Positions 42,519 to 53,929 of a DNA stretch of 64,000 bases are shown here, in pieces. How positions within the stretch are numbered: the stretch's first letter is position 1; each line of letters opens with the position of its first letter. Both the position numbers and the translations under genes were made by a program. This stretch comes from Gloeomargarita sp. SKYG116 (lineage in GTDB: Bacteria; Cyanobacteriota; Cyanobacteriia; Gloeomargaritales; Gloeomargaritaceae), in contig JANWVM010000003.1 of assembly GCA_025056115.1 (NCBI GenBank), positions 1 to 64,000 of the forward strand, written 5' to 3'. Under the pieces are notes generated by a model. The model did not search any database and was not told the origin of the DNA. It worked only from the letters and a program-made list of their open reading frames with translations.

Positions 42519-42680
42519 ATGCAGCAGCCACCACCGCCAATTAACCGGGAAGTTGTGATCCAGCAGATCATCCAGATTTGCGAAGTCCTGCCGCCGGAAT
42601 CGCTGTTGGAGGTACTCAATTTTGCGATTCATGAACTGGCGCGGGTTTTTCAGGCTGAACAGGGCGGAGCAGATGGGTAA
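42519..42680 (+). CDS. Small 53-aa protein, not in supplied ORF track
   Basis: ATG...TAA translates MQQPPPPINREVVIQQIIQICEVLPPESLLEVLNFAIHELARVFQAEQGGADG; ends about 25 bp before murF. Confidence 0.6.
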   Translation: MQQPPPPINREVVIQQIIQICEVLPPESLLEVLNFAIHELARVFQAEQGGADG

Positions 42681-42704
42681 AATTCTAGAGAAACAGTTGC
42701 GGTA

Positions 42705-44060
42705 TTGATAGTGTTTCGCCTAGAACAACTGGTCTCCATTTTAGGGGCGACCCCCAGCCGACCCCTGAGCGGCCCTGCCAATGGCATCACGACGGATAGC
42801 CGGCAAGCCCAACCGGGGGACGTGTTTGTGGCCCTGGTGGGAGAACGCTTTGACGGGCATGATTTTATTGCGGCGGCATTGGCCCGAGGCGCATTGGCAG
42901 CGATTATTCACAAACCCGACTTGCTCACGTCCGACCAGCCCCTGTTGTACGTACCAGACACCCTCCAGGCTTATCAAACCTTGGCAGCGTGGTGGCGACA
43001 GCGGTTTGCCATGCCAGTCATCGCCGTTACCGGTTCAGCGGGCAAAACCACCACTAAGGAGTTGATTGCTGCCGTGTTGTCCCAGTACGGTCGGGTGCTC
43101 AAGAGCGCCGCCAACGAAAATAACGACATCGGCGTGGCAAAGACCCTGTTGCAATTGCGGCCCGACCATGACTATGCCGTGGTGGAGATGGGAATGCGGG
43201 GGCGGGGACAAATTGCGCGCTTGGCCCGGATGGCTCAGCCCCAAGTAGGTGTGATTACTACTGTGGGTACAGCGCACATTGGAGAACTGGGGTCGCGAGA
43301 GGCCATTGCTCAGGCCAAGTGTGAACTGTTTGCCCACTTGTCCCCCCAGGGTACGGCGGTCTATTGGCGAGAGAATGCATTATTACACCAAACCGCGCAG
43401 GTGGTCTGGGACGGGGCGACCTATACCTATGGCTTTAGCCAGGGGGATTTGCAAGGGCAGGTCGAGGGCGATGAACTCGTCATTGGCAATTGGCGCTACC
43501 CGTTGCCGTTGCCGGGGGAACACAATGCCCTGAATTTTCTGGCAGCCATTGCGGTCGCTGAGGTGCTGGGGTTGCCTTGGCGGTCACTGCCACAGCCCTT
43601 GCCGGTGCATTTACCGCCGGGTCGCAGCGGTTGGTTACAGTTAGCGCCAGATATTATCCTGCTCGATGAAAGTTACAACGCCAGTCCTGAAGCGGTGTGC
43701 GCGGCTTTGCAAACCCTGAGACAAACGCCTGGCAAGCGCTATATCGCTGTGCTGGGCGCCATGCGGGAGTTGGGAGAACTATCGGCTGCGCTCCATGAGG
43801 AGGTAGGCCGGCGCCTTGCGGAGTTGCAATACAATTACTTGCTGTTGCTAGATGACCCGGAGGTTTGGCCTCTGGCCCGAGCAGCCCAGCCCCTGCCAGT
43901 AGAAGTGTTCGCCAGCCACGCCCAAATCATTGCTCGTTTACAGGAACTATTGCAGCCAGGCGACCGGGTGGTGGTCAAAGCGTCCCACAGTGTGGGGTTA
44001 GACCGGGTGGTGCAGGCCCTGACCCAAAGCCACGAGGGCATCCCGCAGGGCAGTGGTTAA
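42705..44060 (+). CDS. murF: UDP-N-acetylmuramoyl-tripeptide--D-alanyl-D-alanine ligase
   Basis: GITTDSRQAQPGDVFVALVGERFDGHDFI, VTGSAGKTTTKELIAAVL, NENNDIGVAKTLL, LLDESYNASPEAVCAALQTL. Start TTG 42705 or GTG 42711. Confidence 0.96.
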   Translation: MIVFRLEQLVSILGATPSRPLSGPANGITTDSRQAQPGDVFVALVGERFDGHDFIAAALARGALAAIIHKPDLLTSDQPLLYVPDTLQAYQTLAAWWRQRFAMPVIAVTGSAGKTTTKELIAAVLSQYGRVLKSAANENNDIGVAKTLLQLRPDHDYAVVEMGMRGRGQIARLARMAQPQVGVITTVGTAHIGELGSREAIAQAKCELFAHLSPQGTAVYWRENALLHQTAQVVWDGATYTYGFSQGDLQGQVEGDELVIGNWRYPLPLPGEHNALNFLAAIAVAEVLGLPWRSLPQPLPVHLPPGRSGWLQLAPDIILLDESYNASPEAVCAALQTLRQTPGKRYIAVLGAMRELGELSAALHEEVGRRLAELQYNYLLLLDDPEVWPLARAAQPLPVEVFASHAQIIARLQELLQPGDRVVVKASHSVGLDRVVQALTQSHEGIPQGSG

Positions 44061-44663
44061 GGTTTGAGTGGCCTGGCGGAGCGCCCCATTGGCAGGAGGC
44101 AATACCCGTAAACCCTGACCAATCCGAATTTTGACGTCGGTGCGCCAGGGTTGGTAGGGGTGGCTGTACCAGAGATAGACAGGCAACAGGTGCAGCACCA
44201 GGTCAGGGTTTTGCTGAACTGCTTGTAAAGCCAGATGGACAGGACCGGGTTTGAGGGGAAGCAACCTGCCATCGCGGGAGATTTTACCTTCGGGAAACAT
44301 CACCAAACTCTCGCCCCGGCGCAGCAGTTCAATGGCAGTTTGTAAAGACTCGCGCCCTGGTCGCTCTCGCCGCACGGGAAAGCCTCCCAACCGGCGAATC
44401 CACCAGCCCTGGAACCCGCGCACCTCTTCGGCGGCCACCATGAAGTACAGATGGCGTCCCGAGGTCAACCAGCCCACACCATAGGGCACCATCACCGCAT
44501 CCCAGCGCGAACGATGGGTTGGCGTCACCAGTAACGCACCCGTTTTGGGGATGTGCTCCTGGCCAGTGACCTCAATCCGGCGGAAGTACAGGGGAAACAA
44601 CAATTTGCCCAAGTAGTAAGCGGCACCCGTCAGCCAAGGGGACAGACGCGGTAGATTAGCCAT
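43998..44663 (-). CDS. plsC: 1-acyl-sn-glycerol-3-phosphate acyltransferase
   Basis: VTPTHRSRWDAVMVPYG (H-x4-D), LVMFPEGKISRDGRL. Confidence 0.9.
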   Translation of the reverse strand: MANLPRLSPWLTGAAYYLGKLLFPLYFRRIEVTGQEHIPKTGALLVTPTHRSRWDAVMVPYGVGWLTSGRHLYFMVAAEEVRGFQGWWIRRLGGFPVRRERPGRESLQTAIELLRRGESLVMFPEGKISRDGRLLPLKPGPVHLALQAVQQNPDLVLHLLPVYLWYSHPYQPWRTDVKIRIGQGLRVLPPANGALRQATQTLTTALRDALVALGQGLHHPV

Positions 44664-45903
44664 GGTCTGTTGCTCCCAACGCTTGTCCAGCCACCCAGCC
44701 CGTTGTCCAGGCAGCTTGCAGGTTAAACCCACCCGTTAGCCCGTCCATGTCTAAAATCTCCCCAGCCAGGTACAGTCCTGGACACACCCGGCTTTGCATC
44801 GTGCGGCTGTCTACTTCGCTCCAGGGAATCCCACCGCAGGTGACAAATTCTTCCTTGAACACGCCTCGGCCCGTGACTGTATGCACTTGCGCCGTAAGGT
44901 GAGCCAGCAAACGTTCCAATTCCTGTTGAGACAGTTCCGCCCAGCGCCGGTTTGGGGGAATGTGTGCCGCCGCTAATAAATAGCGCCACAGGCGCTGGGG
45001 CAGGTCTAGCGCGGGACGGTAAGCACCTAGGGATTTACGGGCGACTTGCTGGCGCAAGACTTGACAACGTTGATGCAATTGCTCACGGGACCAGTTCGCT
45101 AACCAATTCACCTGCACCCGTCCCCGGTAATGACACTGGTGCAACGACCGCGCCAACCACGACGACAACCGCAACACCGCCGGCCCGCTTATGCCCCAAT
45201 GGGTGATCAGGAGTGGCCCCATTTGCTCCCGGTGCTTGCGCTCTGGCCCTCGCAATGGCTCGTCTAACCATTTCAAACGGGCTTGCGGAACCGTAATCCC
45301 GGCCAGCGCTCGCAAGTCCGGGTCGGCCATTTGCAAGGTAAACAGGGCTGGTACCGGCGATAGGATTTGATGTCCTAACCGCTGCGCCATGGCATACCCC
45401 TGCGGACTGCCGCCGGTAGCCAGTAACACACGGTCACAGCGTAACCCGCCCCCCTGCCAGGTCACGACCCATTCGCTACCCTGGCGCTGGACTGCCTGGA
45501 CTTTGTGTTGCGTTTGTATCTGCACACCAGCTCGCTGCGCTGCTTGAACCAACGCCCGGACAATGGTTGCGCTCTGGTCACTCTCAGGGAAAATGCGGCC
45601 ATCGGCTTCGGTTTTCAGGGCCACCCCTTCAGCCGCAAACCAGGCCAGCACATCCTTGGGTTGAAAGCGCTGGAACAGCCCCCGCAATGGCCCGCTCCCG
45701 CGTGGGTAGTGTTGACTGAGCAGCAGGGGATCAAAACAGTGATGCGTCACATTGCACCGGCCCCCGCCAGAAATGCGCACTTTGGTCAGAGGTGCAGCCA
45801 GCGCCTCCAGAATCACCACCTGCGCTTGCGGGTTTTGACGAGCCGCTTGGATCGCCCCAAAGAAACCAGCCGCACCACCGCCGACGACGGCAATTCGCAT
45901 CAA
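44656..45903 (-). CDS. NAD(P)/FAD-dependent oxidoreductase, HI0933/YhiN family
   Basis: AVVGGGAAGFFGAIQAARQNPQAQVVILEA, VRISGGGRCNVTHHCFDP, LYLAGEILDMDGLTGGFNLQAAWTTGWVAGQA. Confidence 0.93.
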   Translation of the reverse strand: MMRIAVVGGGAAGFFGAIQAARQNPQAQVVILEALAAPLTKVRISGGGRCNVTHHCFDPLLLSQHYPRGSGPLRGLFQRFQPKDVLAWFAAEGVALKTEADGRIFPESDQSATIVRALVQAAQRAGVQIQTQHKVQAVQRQGSEWVVTWQGGGLRCDRVLLATGGSPQGYAMAQRLGHQILSPVPALFTLQMADPDLRALAGITVPQARLKWLDEPLRGPERKHREQMGPLLITHWGISGPAVLRLSSWLARSLHQCHYRGRVQVNWLANWSREQLHQRCQVLRQQVARKSLGAYRPALDLPQRLWRYLLAAAHIPPNRRWAELSQQELERLLAHLTAQVHTVTGRGVFKEEFVTCGGIPWSEVDSRTMQSRVCPGLYLAGEILDMDGLTGGFNLQAAWTTGWVAGQALGATDHG

Positions 45904-45945
45904 GCGATTCAGGGGAACGCTCTGATTTCGATGATAGGACAGGCG

Positions 45946-46212
45946 CTAGTGGCCGATCATCCAGGGACGACCGCAGGTGGACGGGCGAAAGCGGGGCTTT
46001 TCCGGCTCTCGTTCTTGCCGAACCAGGCGTGGTTCCTTTTGCTCTTGCCGCTCGAGTCGCAACGGGCCATTCAGGGCTACAGCGGGTGGCGTGTAAATTC
46101 GCTGAGCTGACGCGCCGCAAGTTGGGCAGTACACCGGCAGGCTCATCTCCGACAGCGAACGCCACACCTCAAACTCGCCGCACTGACGGCAACGAAAGTC
46201 ATACACTGGCAT
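45946..46212 (-). CDS. fmdB: FmdB-family zinc ribbon protein
   Basis: MPVYDFRCRQCGEFEVWRSLSEMSLPVYCPTCGASAQRIYTPP; adjacent to formamidase. Confidence 0.88.
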   Translation of the reverse strand: MPVYDFRCRQCGEFEVWRSLSEMSLPVYCPTCGASAQRIYTPPAVALNGPLRLERQEQKEPRLVRQEREPEKPRFRPSTCGRPWMIGH

Positions 46213-46223
46213 GGGTGCGACTC

Positions 46224-47411
46224 CTAAACCGGCAAGATATTGCGGTCAAAGATGGCGGTGGGAATAGCCAAGGTGCAACAGGCGTTGGGAATGTCCACGA
46301 TGCCGCTAATGCGACCTTCAATCGGCGCACAACTGAGCAATAAATAGGCTTGCTCGCCGGTATAGCCAAACTTTTTGAGGTATTCGATGGCATTCAAACA
46401 AGCACGCCGGTAAGCCACGTGGGCGTCTAAGTAATACTGTTCCCCTGTAAATTCATCCACCGAAATTCCTTCAAACACCAGGTACTCCGAGTAGCGGGGT
46501 TCTACTGGCCCTGGTTTGAAGATGGGATTGGTCAGGCCGTACTTTTCTACACCCCCTTTAATCACATCCACATGCAGGTCAATGTAGCCCGCCATTTCAA
46601 TCGCGCCGCAGAAGGAAATTTCACCGTCACCCTGGGAGAAATGAATATCGCCCATAGACAACTTGGCCCCTTCGACATAAACGGGGAAATAAATCCGCGA
46701 CCCTTTCGAGAGATTCTTGATGTCGCAGTTGCCTCCATGTTCGCGGGGTGGTACAGTGCGGGCGGCTTCCGCAGCAACCCGTTCCCACTCGGATTTGGGC
46801 AGCGTTCCCAAGATAGCGTTTTGGGGATTCGGTAAAGCCGCCAGAGGGGGAATTTTCGGCTTCCACGGCGGTCCCCCCTTTTCCACCAAGGCTTTTTCCC
46901 GGGCGTTCCACTTGGCCAGCAGTTCGTGAGACGGCGCACAGCCAATCAACCCCGGATGGGGAATCCCCGCAAACCGCACCCCTGGAATATGCCGCGATGA
47001 TGTGTAAATGCCTTCAATGTCCCAAATGGCTTTGGCTGCGTTGGGGAAATGGTCCGTCAAAAACCCACCTCCGTTATTGCGGTCAAAAATGCCGGTAAAG
47101 CCCCATTCATCCCCTGGCAACGGCCCAATGTCCAACAAATCCACCACCAAAATGTCGCCCGGCTGCGCGCCATTGACCCAAATGGGACCGCTGAGCACGT
47201 GTACCACCGTCAGGTCCACATCCCGCACATCACTGGGGTCATCGTTATTGCCGATCTGCCCATCCGTCCAGTCTTTGCATTCAATGCGGAAGGTGTCACC
47301 TGGATTGACCGAAACCACCGCCGGAATGTCAGGGTGCCAACGATTGTGCCCAGGGACGTCCTGCTCTGTCATGGGCTTGGTTAAGTCCACCTTGAAGAGC
47401 GTTTGTGGCAT
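46224..47411 (-). CDS. fmdA: Formamidase (acetamidase/formamidase family)
   Basis: GHNRWHPDIPAVVSVNPGDTFRIECKDWTDGQIGNNDDPSDVRDVDLTVVHVLSGPIWVNGAQPGDILVVDLLDIGPLPGDEWGFTG, DIHFSQGDGEISFCGAIE. Confidence 0.94.
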   Translation of the reverse strand: MPQTLFKVDLTKPMTEQDVPGHNRWHPDIPAVVSVNPGDTFRIECKDWTDGQIGNNDDPSDVRDVDLTVVHVLSGPIWVNGAQPGDILVVDLLDIGPLPGDEWGFTGIFDRNNGGGFLTDHFPNAAKAIWDIEGIYTSSRHIPGVRFAGIPHPGLIGCAPSHELLAKWNAREKALVEKGGPPWKPKIPPLAALPNPQNAILGTLPKSEWERVAAEAARTVPPREHGGNCDIKNLSKGSRIYFPVYVEGAKLSMGDIHFSQGDGEISFCGAIEMAGYIDLHVDVIKGGVEKYGLTNPIFKPGPVEPRYSEYLVFEGISVDEFTGEQYYLDAHVAYRRACLNAIEYLKKFGYTGEQAYLLLSCAPIEGRISGIVDIPNACCTLAIPTAIFDRNILPV

Positions 47412-47513
47412 GGAGCAACTTCCTCCGGTTGAACAAGTGTTCATAGGTTACTCGGAGGACAGGGCAAATCACTGTAGCCACCGATACTGGACTGATACCC
47501 AGCGTCTCTCGCT

Positions 47514-48836
<1,323 letters not shown>

Positions 48837-48883
48837 CTACACAAACCACAAGCGAAAAAATATAGCACAGGGATTGACCCAGA

Positions 48884-49729
48884 TCAAGAACTGCCCTTAT
48901 TGGTCCAGTCCTTGAGGTTGAATAAAAAGGGAACGCCAGGGTTATTCGCACCCGTGAGAACCAAGACTTGTGGCATTTGCGCGCCCCCCGATTTCCAGGC
49001 TTCAATGGCCTCTTTTTGTAACACCAATTCTCCCCCTTGGGCTTTCAAGGTTTCAGCCAATAGGCGTTGGGCTTCGGCTTTTCCTTTGGCGCGATTAATT
49101 TCCGCTTGGGCTTCTTGCTCCGCCGCCTGAGCGATATAAACGGCGCGTTGGGCTTGTTGTTCCGCAATTTGTTTTTCTTCCACCGCCTTTGCAAATTCCG
49201 GGGTGAAATTCAAATCCACGACGCTGGTGTCCAGTACGATAATCCCATATTTCTCCAGACGGCTTTGGAGCGACATATCAAAGTCTTTTTTGAGTTCTTC
49301 TCGCTGGGTGATGGACTCTTCTGCCGTGCGCCGGGCGGCTGCCACCTTAAACGATTCCTGTGTCTGGGGAGCAATAATTTTAGCCACGATATTGGCTAGC
49401 GACCCCTGGGTACGGCGAATTTCCACCACGCGATTCGGGTCGAGGCGAAAGTTAATGGCAAACCGGGCCGTCAAGTCCTGTAAATCCTTCGTGGCACTTT
49501 GAGCCGGGACTTCAAACTTTTGCACTGTCACATCGTACACATCCACCTGGGAAATAAACGGCGGTTTCAGGTGGAGTCCTTCCAGCAGGGGATTGTCCTG
49601 GGATTTCCCCAAAATGCTGAGTACCCCTGCCTCGCCAGGATTGATAATCACCACCGAGTTCAATGCCACCAGCAGTAGCAAGACCGCCACAACTGCGCCC
49701 AATAGATTGCCAACGTTGGAGCTTTTCAC
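48884..49729 (-). CDS. Prohibitin/SPFH-domain membrane protein
   Basis: INPGEAGVLSILGK, PAQSATKDLQDLTARFAINFRLDP, KYGIIVLDTSVVDLNFTPEFAKAVEEKQIAEQQAQRAVYIAQAAEQEAQAEINRAKGKAEAQ. Confidence 0.93.
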   Translation of the reverse strand: MKSSNVGNLLGAVVAVLLLLVALNSVVIINPGEAGVLSILGKSQDNPLLEGLHLKPPFISQVDVYDVTVQKFEVPAQSATKDLQDLTARFAINFRLDPNRVVEIRRTQGSLANIVAKIIAPQTQESFKVAAARRTAEESITQREELKKDFDMSLQSRLEKYGIIVLDTSVVDLNFTPEFAKAVEEKQIAEQQAQRAVYIAQAAEQEAQAEINRAKGKAEAQRLLAETLKAQGGELVLQKEAIEAWKSGGAQMPQVLVLTGANNPGVPFLFNLKDWTNKGSS

Positions 49730-49778
49730 CGCAGGCTTCCTCCACAGACAACCCCCTACATTATTCCCCAGGCGCGAC

Positions 49779-50069
49779 TCAGTGGCAATAACAACTCACA
49801 TCTTCGCCGCACTGCTCCGCCAGGAAACACAAGGCTCGCCAGCGCAAGGCCATGAGTTCACCGTACAGGGGATTCAGATGACACAGCGCCGGGATTTTGA
49901 GAATGAGGTGCCCGCGCCAGCGAATCTCCCGTTCAAAGGGGCAACGGGCCGGAATCCACCGGCAAATTTGATGGGCGAAGTGAACGTCCCGAATTTCAAT
50001 CTGATTCAACCAATTTTTCAAGGGCGCCCACACCGACCAACTAACATTTTTCCACATACCCCACCTCAC
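49779..50069 (-). CDS. Mo-dependent nitrogenase C-terminal-like (PF06967-type) protein
   Basis: ICRWIPARCPFEREIRWRGHLILKIPALCHLNPLYGELMALRWRALCFLAEQCGED matches remembered consensus of this cyanobacterial family. Confidence 0.75.
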   Translation of the reverse strand: MRWGMWKNVSWSVWAPLKNWLNQIEIRDVHFAHQICRWIPARCPFEREIRWRGHLILKIPALCHLNPLYGELMALRWRALCFLAEQCGEDVSCYCH

Positions 50070-50294
50070 GAATTGGTGTTGCGGGTGAAGAGCGAAACGA
50101 GTGACTTAATCCTGAAGATGCAATTGGTAATCCCACGTCCCACAACGTCTTTTCTATCCTAGAAAATCAAACGTGAGACTATCAGTGACGGGAATTACAT
50201 TCTCAGAAAACACCCCCATCAAATCGGCGTTTGCAGTGTCGTTTTACATTTCACTTTTTATCTTAACAAAATTTAATTCAAATGTTTTAGAGGT

Positions 50295-51104
50295 TTACGT
50301 TTGAGGGTTCAGTTTGCCACTGCGGAAACCTTCCAGGTCGAGGGTGACGTAACGAAAACCCAACGATTGAAACTGTTGCACCAGGGCGGGCAAGTCCGTG
50401 GTCTGGATGAAGTGGGGGATTTGTTCAGCGGGAATTTCAATCCGGGCGGTATCCCCGATAGAACGCACCCGTAGGATTCGCCAGCCCAACTGCCGTAGAT
50501 ACTGTTCGGCCCGGCCGACGCGATAGAGTTTGTGGGCATCAATCGGTTCGCCCGCCGGAAAGCGTGAACTCAAGCAGGGCTGGGCGGGTTTGTCCCACCA
50601 GGGAAGTCCCAAGTGCCGCGAGATGGCCCGCACCGTCAGTTTATCAATCCCCAGTTCACTCAGGGGCGACCGAACCCCGCGCTCTCGCGCTGCTTGAATG
50701 CCTGGCCGGTAGTCTCGTTCATCGTCGGCATTGACGCCATCGACAATCTGGGCTGAGCCGTAGCGTTGCGCCAGGGTTTGCAGGCGGTCGTGGAGTTCGC
50801 TTTTGCAGAAATAACACCGATTCACAGGGTTGCTGGCGTAGTTGGGGTTTTCTAGCTCGTGGGTAGCCATCAATTCGTGGGGAATCCCGATGTACTGGGC
50901 TTGCTCCTGAGCGACAGACAAATCCTCTGGGAGTAACGATGGAGAAACTGCCGTCACAGCTAGGGCGCGATTGCCCAGGACATCGTATGCGACCTTAGCC
51001 ACCAACGTACTATCCACACCGCCAGAGTAGGCTACCACCACCCGCTCCCAAGGCTCAAACCAGCGGTAGAGCACCTCCAGATAGTTCTGGATGTCCAGTG
51101 ACAT
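50295..51104 (-). CDS. larE: ATP-dependent sacrificial sulfur transferase LarE
   Basis: VVAYSGGVDSTLVAKVAYDVLGNRALAVTAVSPSLL, NRCYFCKSELHDRL, GVNADDERDYRPGIQAARERGVRSPL. Confidence 0.93.
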   Translation of the reverse strand: MSLDIQNYLEVLYRWFEPWERVVVAYSGGVDSTLVAKVAYDVLGNRALAVTAVSPSLLPEDLSVAQEQAQYIGIPHELMATHELENPNYASNPVNRCYFCKSELHDRLQTLAQRYGSAQIVDGVNADDERDYRPGIQAARERGVRSPLSELGIDKLTVRAISRHLGLPWWDKPAQPCLSSRFPAGEPIDAHKLYRVGRAEQYLRQLGWRILRVRSIGDTARIEIPAEQIPHFIQTTDLPALVQQFQSLGFRYVTLDLEGFRSGKLNPQT

Positions 51105-51140
51105 AGATAACTAGACGTTTTTCCCTAATTTCCAATTTAT

Positions 51141-51439
51141 AGATTTCCCCAGCGAGTGGGGACTTCTATGGGACTGGTCATCCCACGCCGCCGGATATTT
51201 ACTGGTTAGTTGAAGTTGCCAATAGCGGTGTTGCCTACGACCAGCAGGTAAAAGTGCCCCTGTACCTGGACGCAGGTATCCCAGAAGTTTGGCTGGTTCA
51301 TCTGGAAGCTCAATGTGTGGAAGTCTATCGCCAGGGGACTGAACCAATCATTGTCTATTGCGGGCAATTTCTGTCGTCTTTAGCCTTCCCTGACCTCGTG
51401 TTCTCTGCAGATGACCTGCTTAATCCCCCAGTGCATTGA
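51141..51439 (+). pseudogene. N-terminally truncated Uma2-family (DUF820) endonuclease remnant
   Basis: In-frame PDIYWLVEVANSGVAYDQQVKVPLYLDAGIPEVWLVHLEAQCVEVYRQGTEP...[12 protein letters not shown] matches the Uma2 C-terminal half; frame opens after a stop, with no upstream domain. Confidence 0.75.
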
Positions 51440-52679
51440 TTCCTTGGAAAAAGTCCACCGCTTCTTGCACCACGGCAATAAACCGGTCAATTTCTGCAGG
51501 GGTGTTGTAGAAATACAAGCTAGCGCGGGCGCTGGCAGAGATATTCAAATAACGATGCAGGGGTTGCGTGCAATGGTGACCCGCGCGAATGGCAATTCCT
51601 GCTTCGTCTAACAGGGTGGACAGGTCGTGGGGATGCACATCCGCCAGGGTAAACGCCACTAGACCAGCCCGGTGCGGCGGTGGCGGACCAAACAGGCGAA
51701 TCCCCGGAATTCCCTGCAATTTTTGCCATAGATAACTCACTAGCTCCTGTTCGTAGGCGTGGATATTTTCTAGCCCTAAGTTCTGCAAATAGTCCACTGC
51801 TGCGCCTAACATGATGGCTTCAGCAATTGCCGGCGTCCCAGCTTCAAATTTGTGGGGTAAATCGGCATAGGTGCTGTATTCGTAAAACACCTCGCTGATC
51901 ATCTCGCCGCCCCCCAAAAACGGTGGCATTTGCCGCAACAGGTCCGCCTTGCCGTAGAGAAAACCAGCGCCTGTTGGCCCACACATTTTATGCCCTGATG
52001 CCACCAGCCAGTCACAATCCAGCGCCTGCACATCCACCGGCATGTGGGGCACCGCCTGACAGGCATCCAACAACACCTTGGCCCCCCAATGATGCGCCAG
52101 CCGGATGATGTCCGCCACGGGATTCACACACCCCAGCATGTTGGAAACATAGGCGCAGGCAACCAGTTTGGTGCGGTTAGATAGCAGCGATTGGTAATGC
52201 TCCAGGTCAAAGGTCTCCTGCGGCGTTAGCCTCACAAAGCGTAGGGTTGCTCCCGTCCGCTGGGCTACCCATTGCCAGGGCACCAGGTTGCTGTGGTGTT
52301 CCATCACCGTCAGGACAATTTCATCCCCCGCTTGCAACTGGCTCATCCCCCAGCTATAAGCCACTAGGTTAATCGCCTCGGTCGCATTGCGAGTAAACAC
52401 GAGGGTTTCTGGGGCCGGCGCGTGGATCAAACGGGCGCATTTGGCGCGGGCTTCTTCGTAGGCTTGGGTGGCCCGGTTGCTCAGGGTATGCACGCCCCGG
52501 TGGACATTAGCGTTGTCACACTCGTAGTAATGCTGCAAGCATTCCAGGACCTGGCGGGGCTTTTGGGACGTGGCCGCGTTGTCGAAGTAAATCAAAGGAT
52601 GGCCGTTTACTGCTTGATGCAGGATGGGAAAATCGGCCCGCGTTGCTTGCGCTAACGAACGTCGGGTGGTCGTGGTCAT
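51420..52679 (-). CDS. sufS: Cysteine desulfurase SufS
   Basis: [77 protein letters not shown]. Confidence 0.96.
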   Translation of the reverse strand: MTTTTRRSLAQATRADFPILHQAVNGHPLIYFDNAATSQKPRQVLECLQHYYECDNANVHRGVHTLSNRATQAYEEARAKCARLIHAPAPETLVFTRNATEAINLVAYSWGMSQLQAGDEIVLTVMEHHSNLVPWQWVAQRTGATLRFVRLTPQETFDLEHYQSLLSNRTKLVACAYVSNMLGCVNPVADIIRLAHHWGAKVLLDACQAVPHMPVDVQALDCDWLVASGHKMCGPTGAGFLYGKADLLRQMPPFLGGGEMISEVFYEYSTYADLPHKFEAGTPAIAEAIMLGAAVDYLQNLGLENIHAYEQELVSYLWQKLQGIPGIRLFGPPPPHRAGLVAFTLADVHPHDLSTLLDEAGIAIRAGHHCTQPLHRYLNISASARASLYFYNTPAEIDRFIAVVQEAVDFFQGINALGD

Positions 52680-53929
52680 AGGCGCTCCTCGGTACCAATC
52701 AATTGACGCATCCAAGCTTGACACTGTTGGCGCAGGGTAGGGAAGGGAATTTCTCGCAATAACTCCTGGGCAAATCCATCCACTAGCAATAATCGCGCCG
52801 CTTGCCGATCCAGCCCCCGGCTTTGTAAATAAAACAGGGCGTCGGGGTCGAGATCGCTCACTGTGGCGCCGTGGGTGCATTTGACGTTATCCGCTTGGAT
52901 TTCCAATTGGGGCCGGGTATCCACCCGCGCTTTGGGTGAGAGCAACAAATTCAAATTCAATTGCCCGGCATCCGTTAACTGGGCAGCAGCCGCAACCCGG
53001 ATGTTCCCGTGAAACACCGCCTGTCCCTGGTGCGCCACCACACACTTGTGCAATTGCCGGCTGGTGCCCTGGGGATGGTCGTGGACAATGCGGCTGTGCA
53101 TATCGCTGTGCTGGCGTCCGCCCACCAAACTCAAACCCCGCAGGACCGTCGTCGCCCCTGGCCCTTCCTGGTAAATGGACGGTTCACACCGGCTCCAAAA
53201 CGCTCCGGCGCTGACGACGCGCAAGGTGTAGTGACTATCGCGTGCCTGGTGTACCGCCATGCGCAACAGGTGAGCCGATTCCCAGGACTCCCGCTGGATC
53301 AGGTAATGGGTCAACTGGCTCCCTGGCCCCAGAAAAATCTCGCTCACCCCGTTGGTCCAAGTCGCACCAGCGCTGGCGTAATCCTCCACCCACGTCAACC
53401 GCGCGCCGGCTTCCACCATCAACACCCAGCGCGGGCAAACCAACACCGGCGTCGTTTCCGCCCGACTGTAATGCAGCCCATGCACCGGTTCTGCGACCTC
53501 GCCTTTGGCTCGCACCACCAGCACTTGGGATACCGCCGCCTGATTCAACGCTGTCAACCCGTCCGCTGGCAAGCCCGCCCCCAGGCGTTCCCGTTCCGCC
53601 GCTGTCAAATCCTTCCACTCACCGAGCGTCACCCCCGCTGGCAAAACTGTGTGGTCCACCACCTGGCCATTGATGCGCCACACCCGCGCCGGCAACTCCG
53701 GCAGCAACTCCGGCGTGACCGCTTCTCGGCCCACCGCCATCGCCAAGCGCCAGTCTTTATCCAATACTGGTTGCAGGTCAGTGGCCCGCCAGGCTTCCCG
53801 GTCCACGCTAGGCCAGTCAGGAGCTTGCACCTGCGCCAGTACCTGGTCCCGCCACGCCAGAAAATCAGACGCTCCTTGGTCGTCCCGCCCCGCCAGCAGT
53901 GCCAGGCCCCGACCGGTTTCAGTCCCCAT
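52676..53929 (-). CDS. sufD: Fe-S cluster assembly protein SufD
   Basis: [88 protein letters not shown]. Confidence 0.95.
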   Translation of the reverse strand: MGTETGRGLALLAGRDDQGASDFLAWRDQVLAQVQAPDWPSVDREAWRATDLQPVLDKDWRLAMAVGREAVTPELLPELPARVWRINGQVVDHTVLPAGVTLGEWKDLTAAERERLGAGLPADGLTALNQAAVSQVLVVRAKGEVAEPVHGLHYSRAETTPVLVCPRWVLMVEAGARLTWVEDYASAGATWTNGVSEIFLGPGSQLTHYLIQRESWESAHLLRMAVHQARDSHYTLRVVSAGAFWSRCEPSIYQEGPGATTVLRGLSLVGGRQHSDMHSRIVHDHPQGTSRQLHKCVVAHQGQAVFHGNIRVAAAAQLTDAGQLNLNLLLSPKARVDTRPQLEIQADNVKCTHGATVSDLDPDALFYLQSRGLDRQAARLLLVDGFAQELLREIPFPTLRQQCQAWMRQLIGTEERL

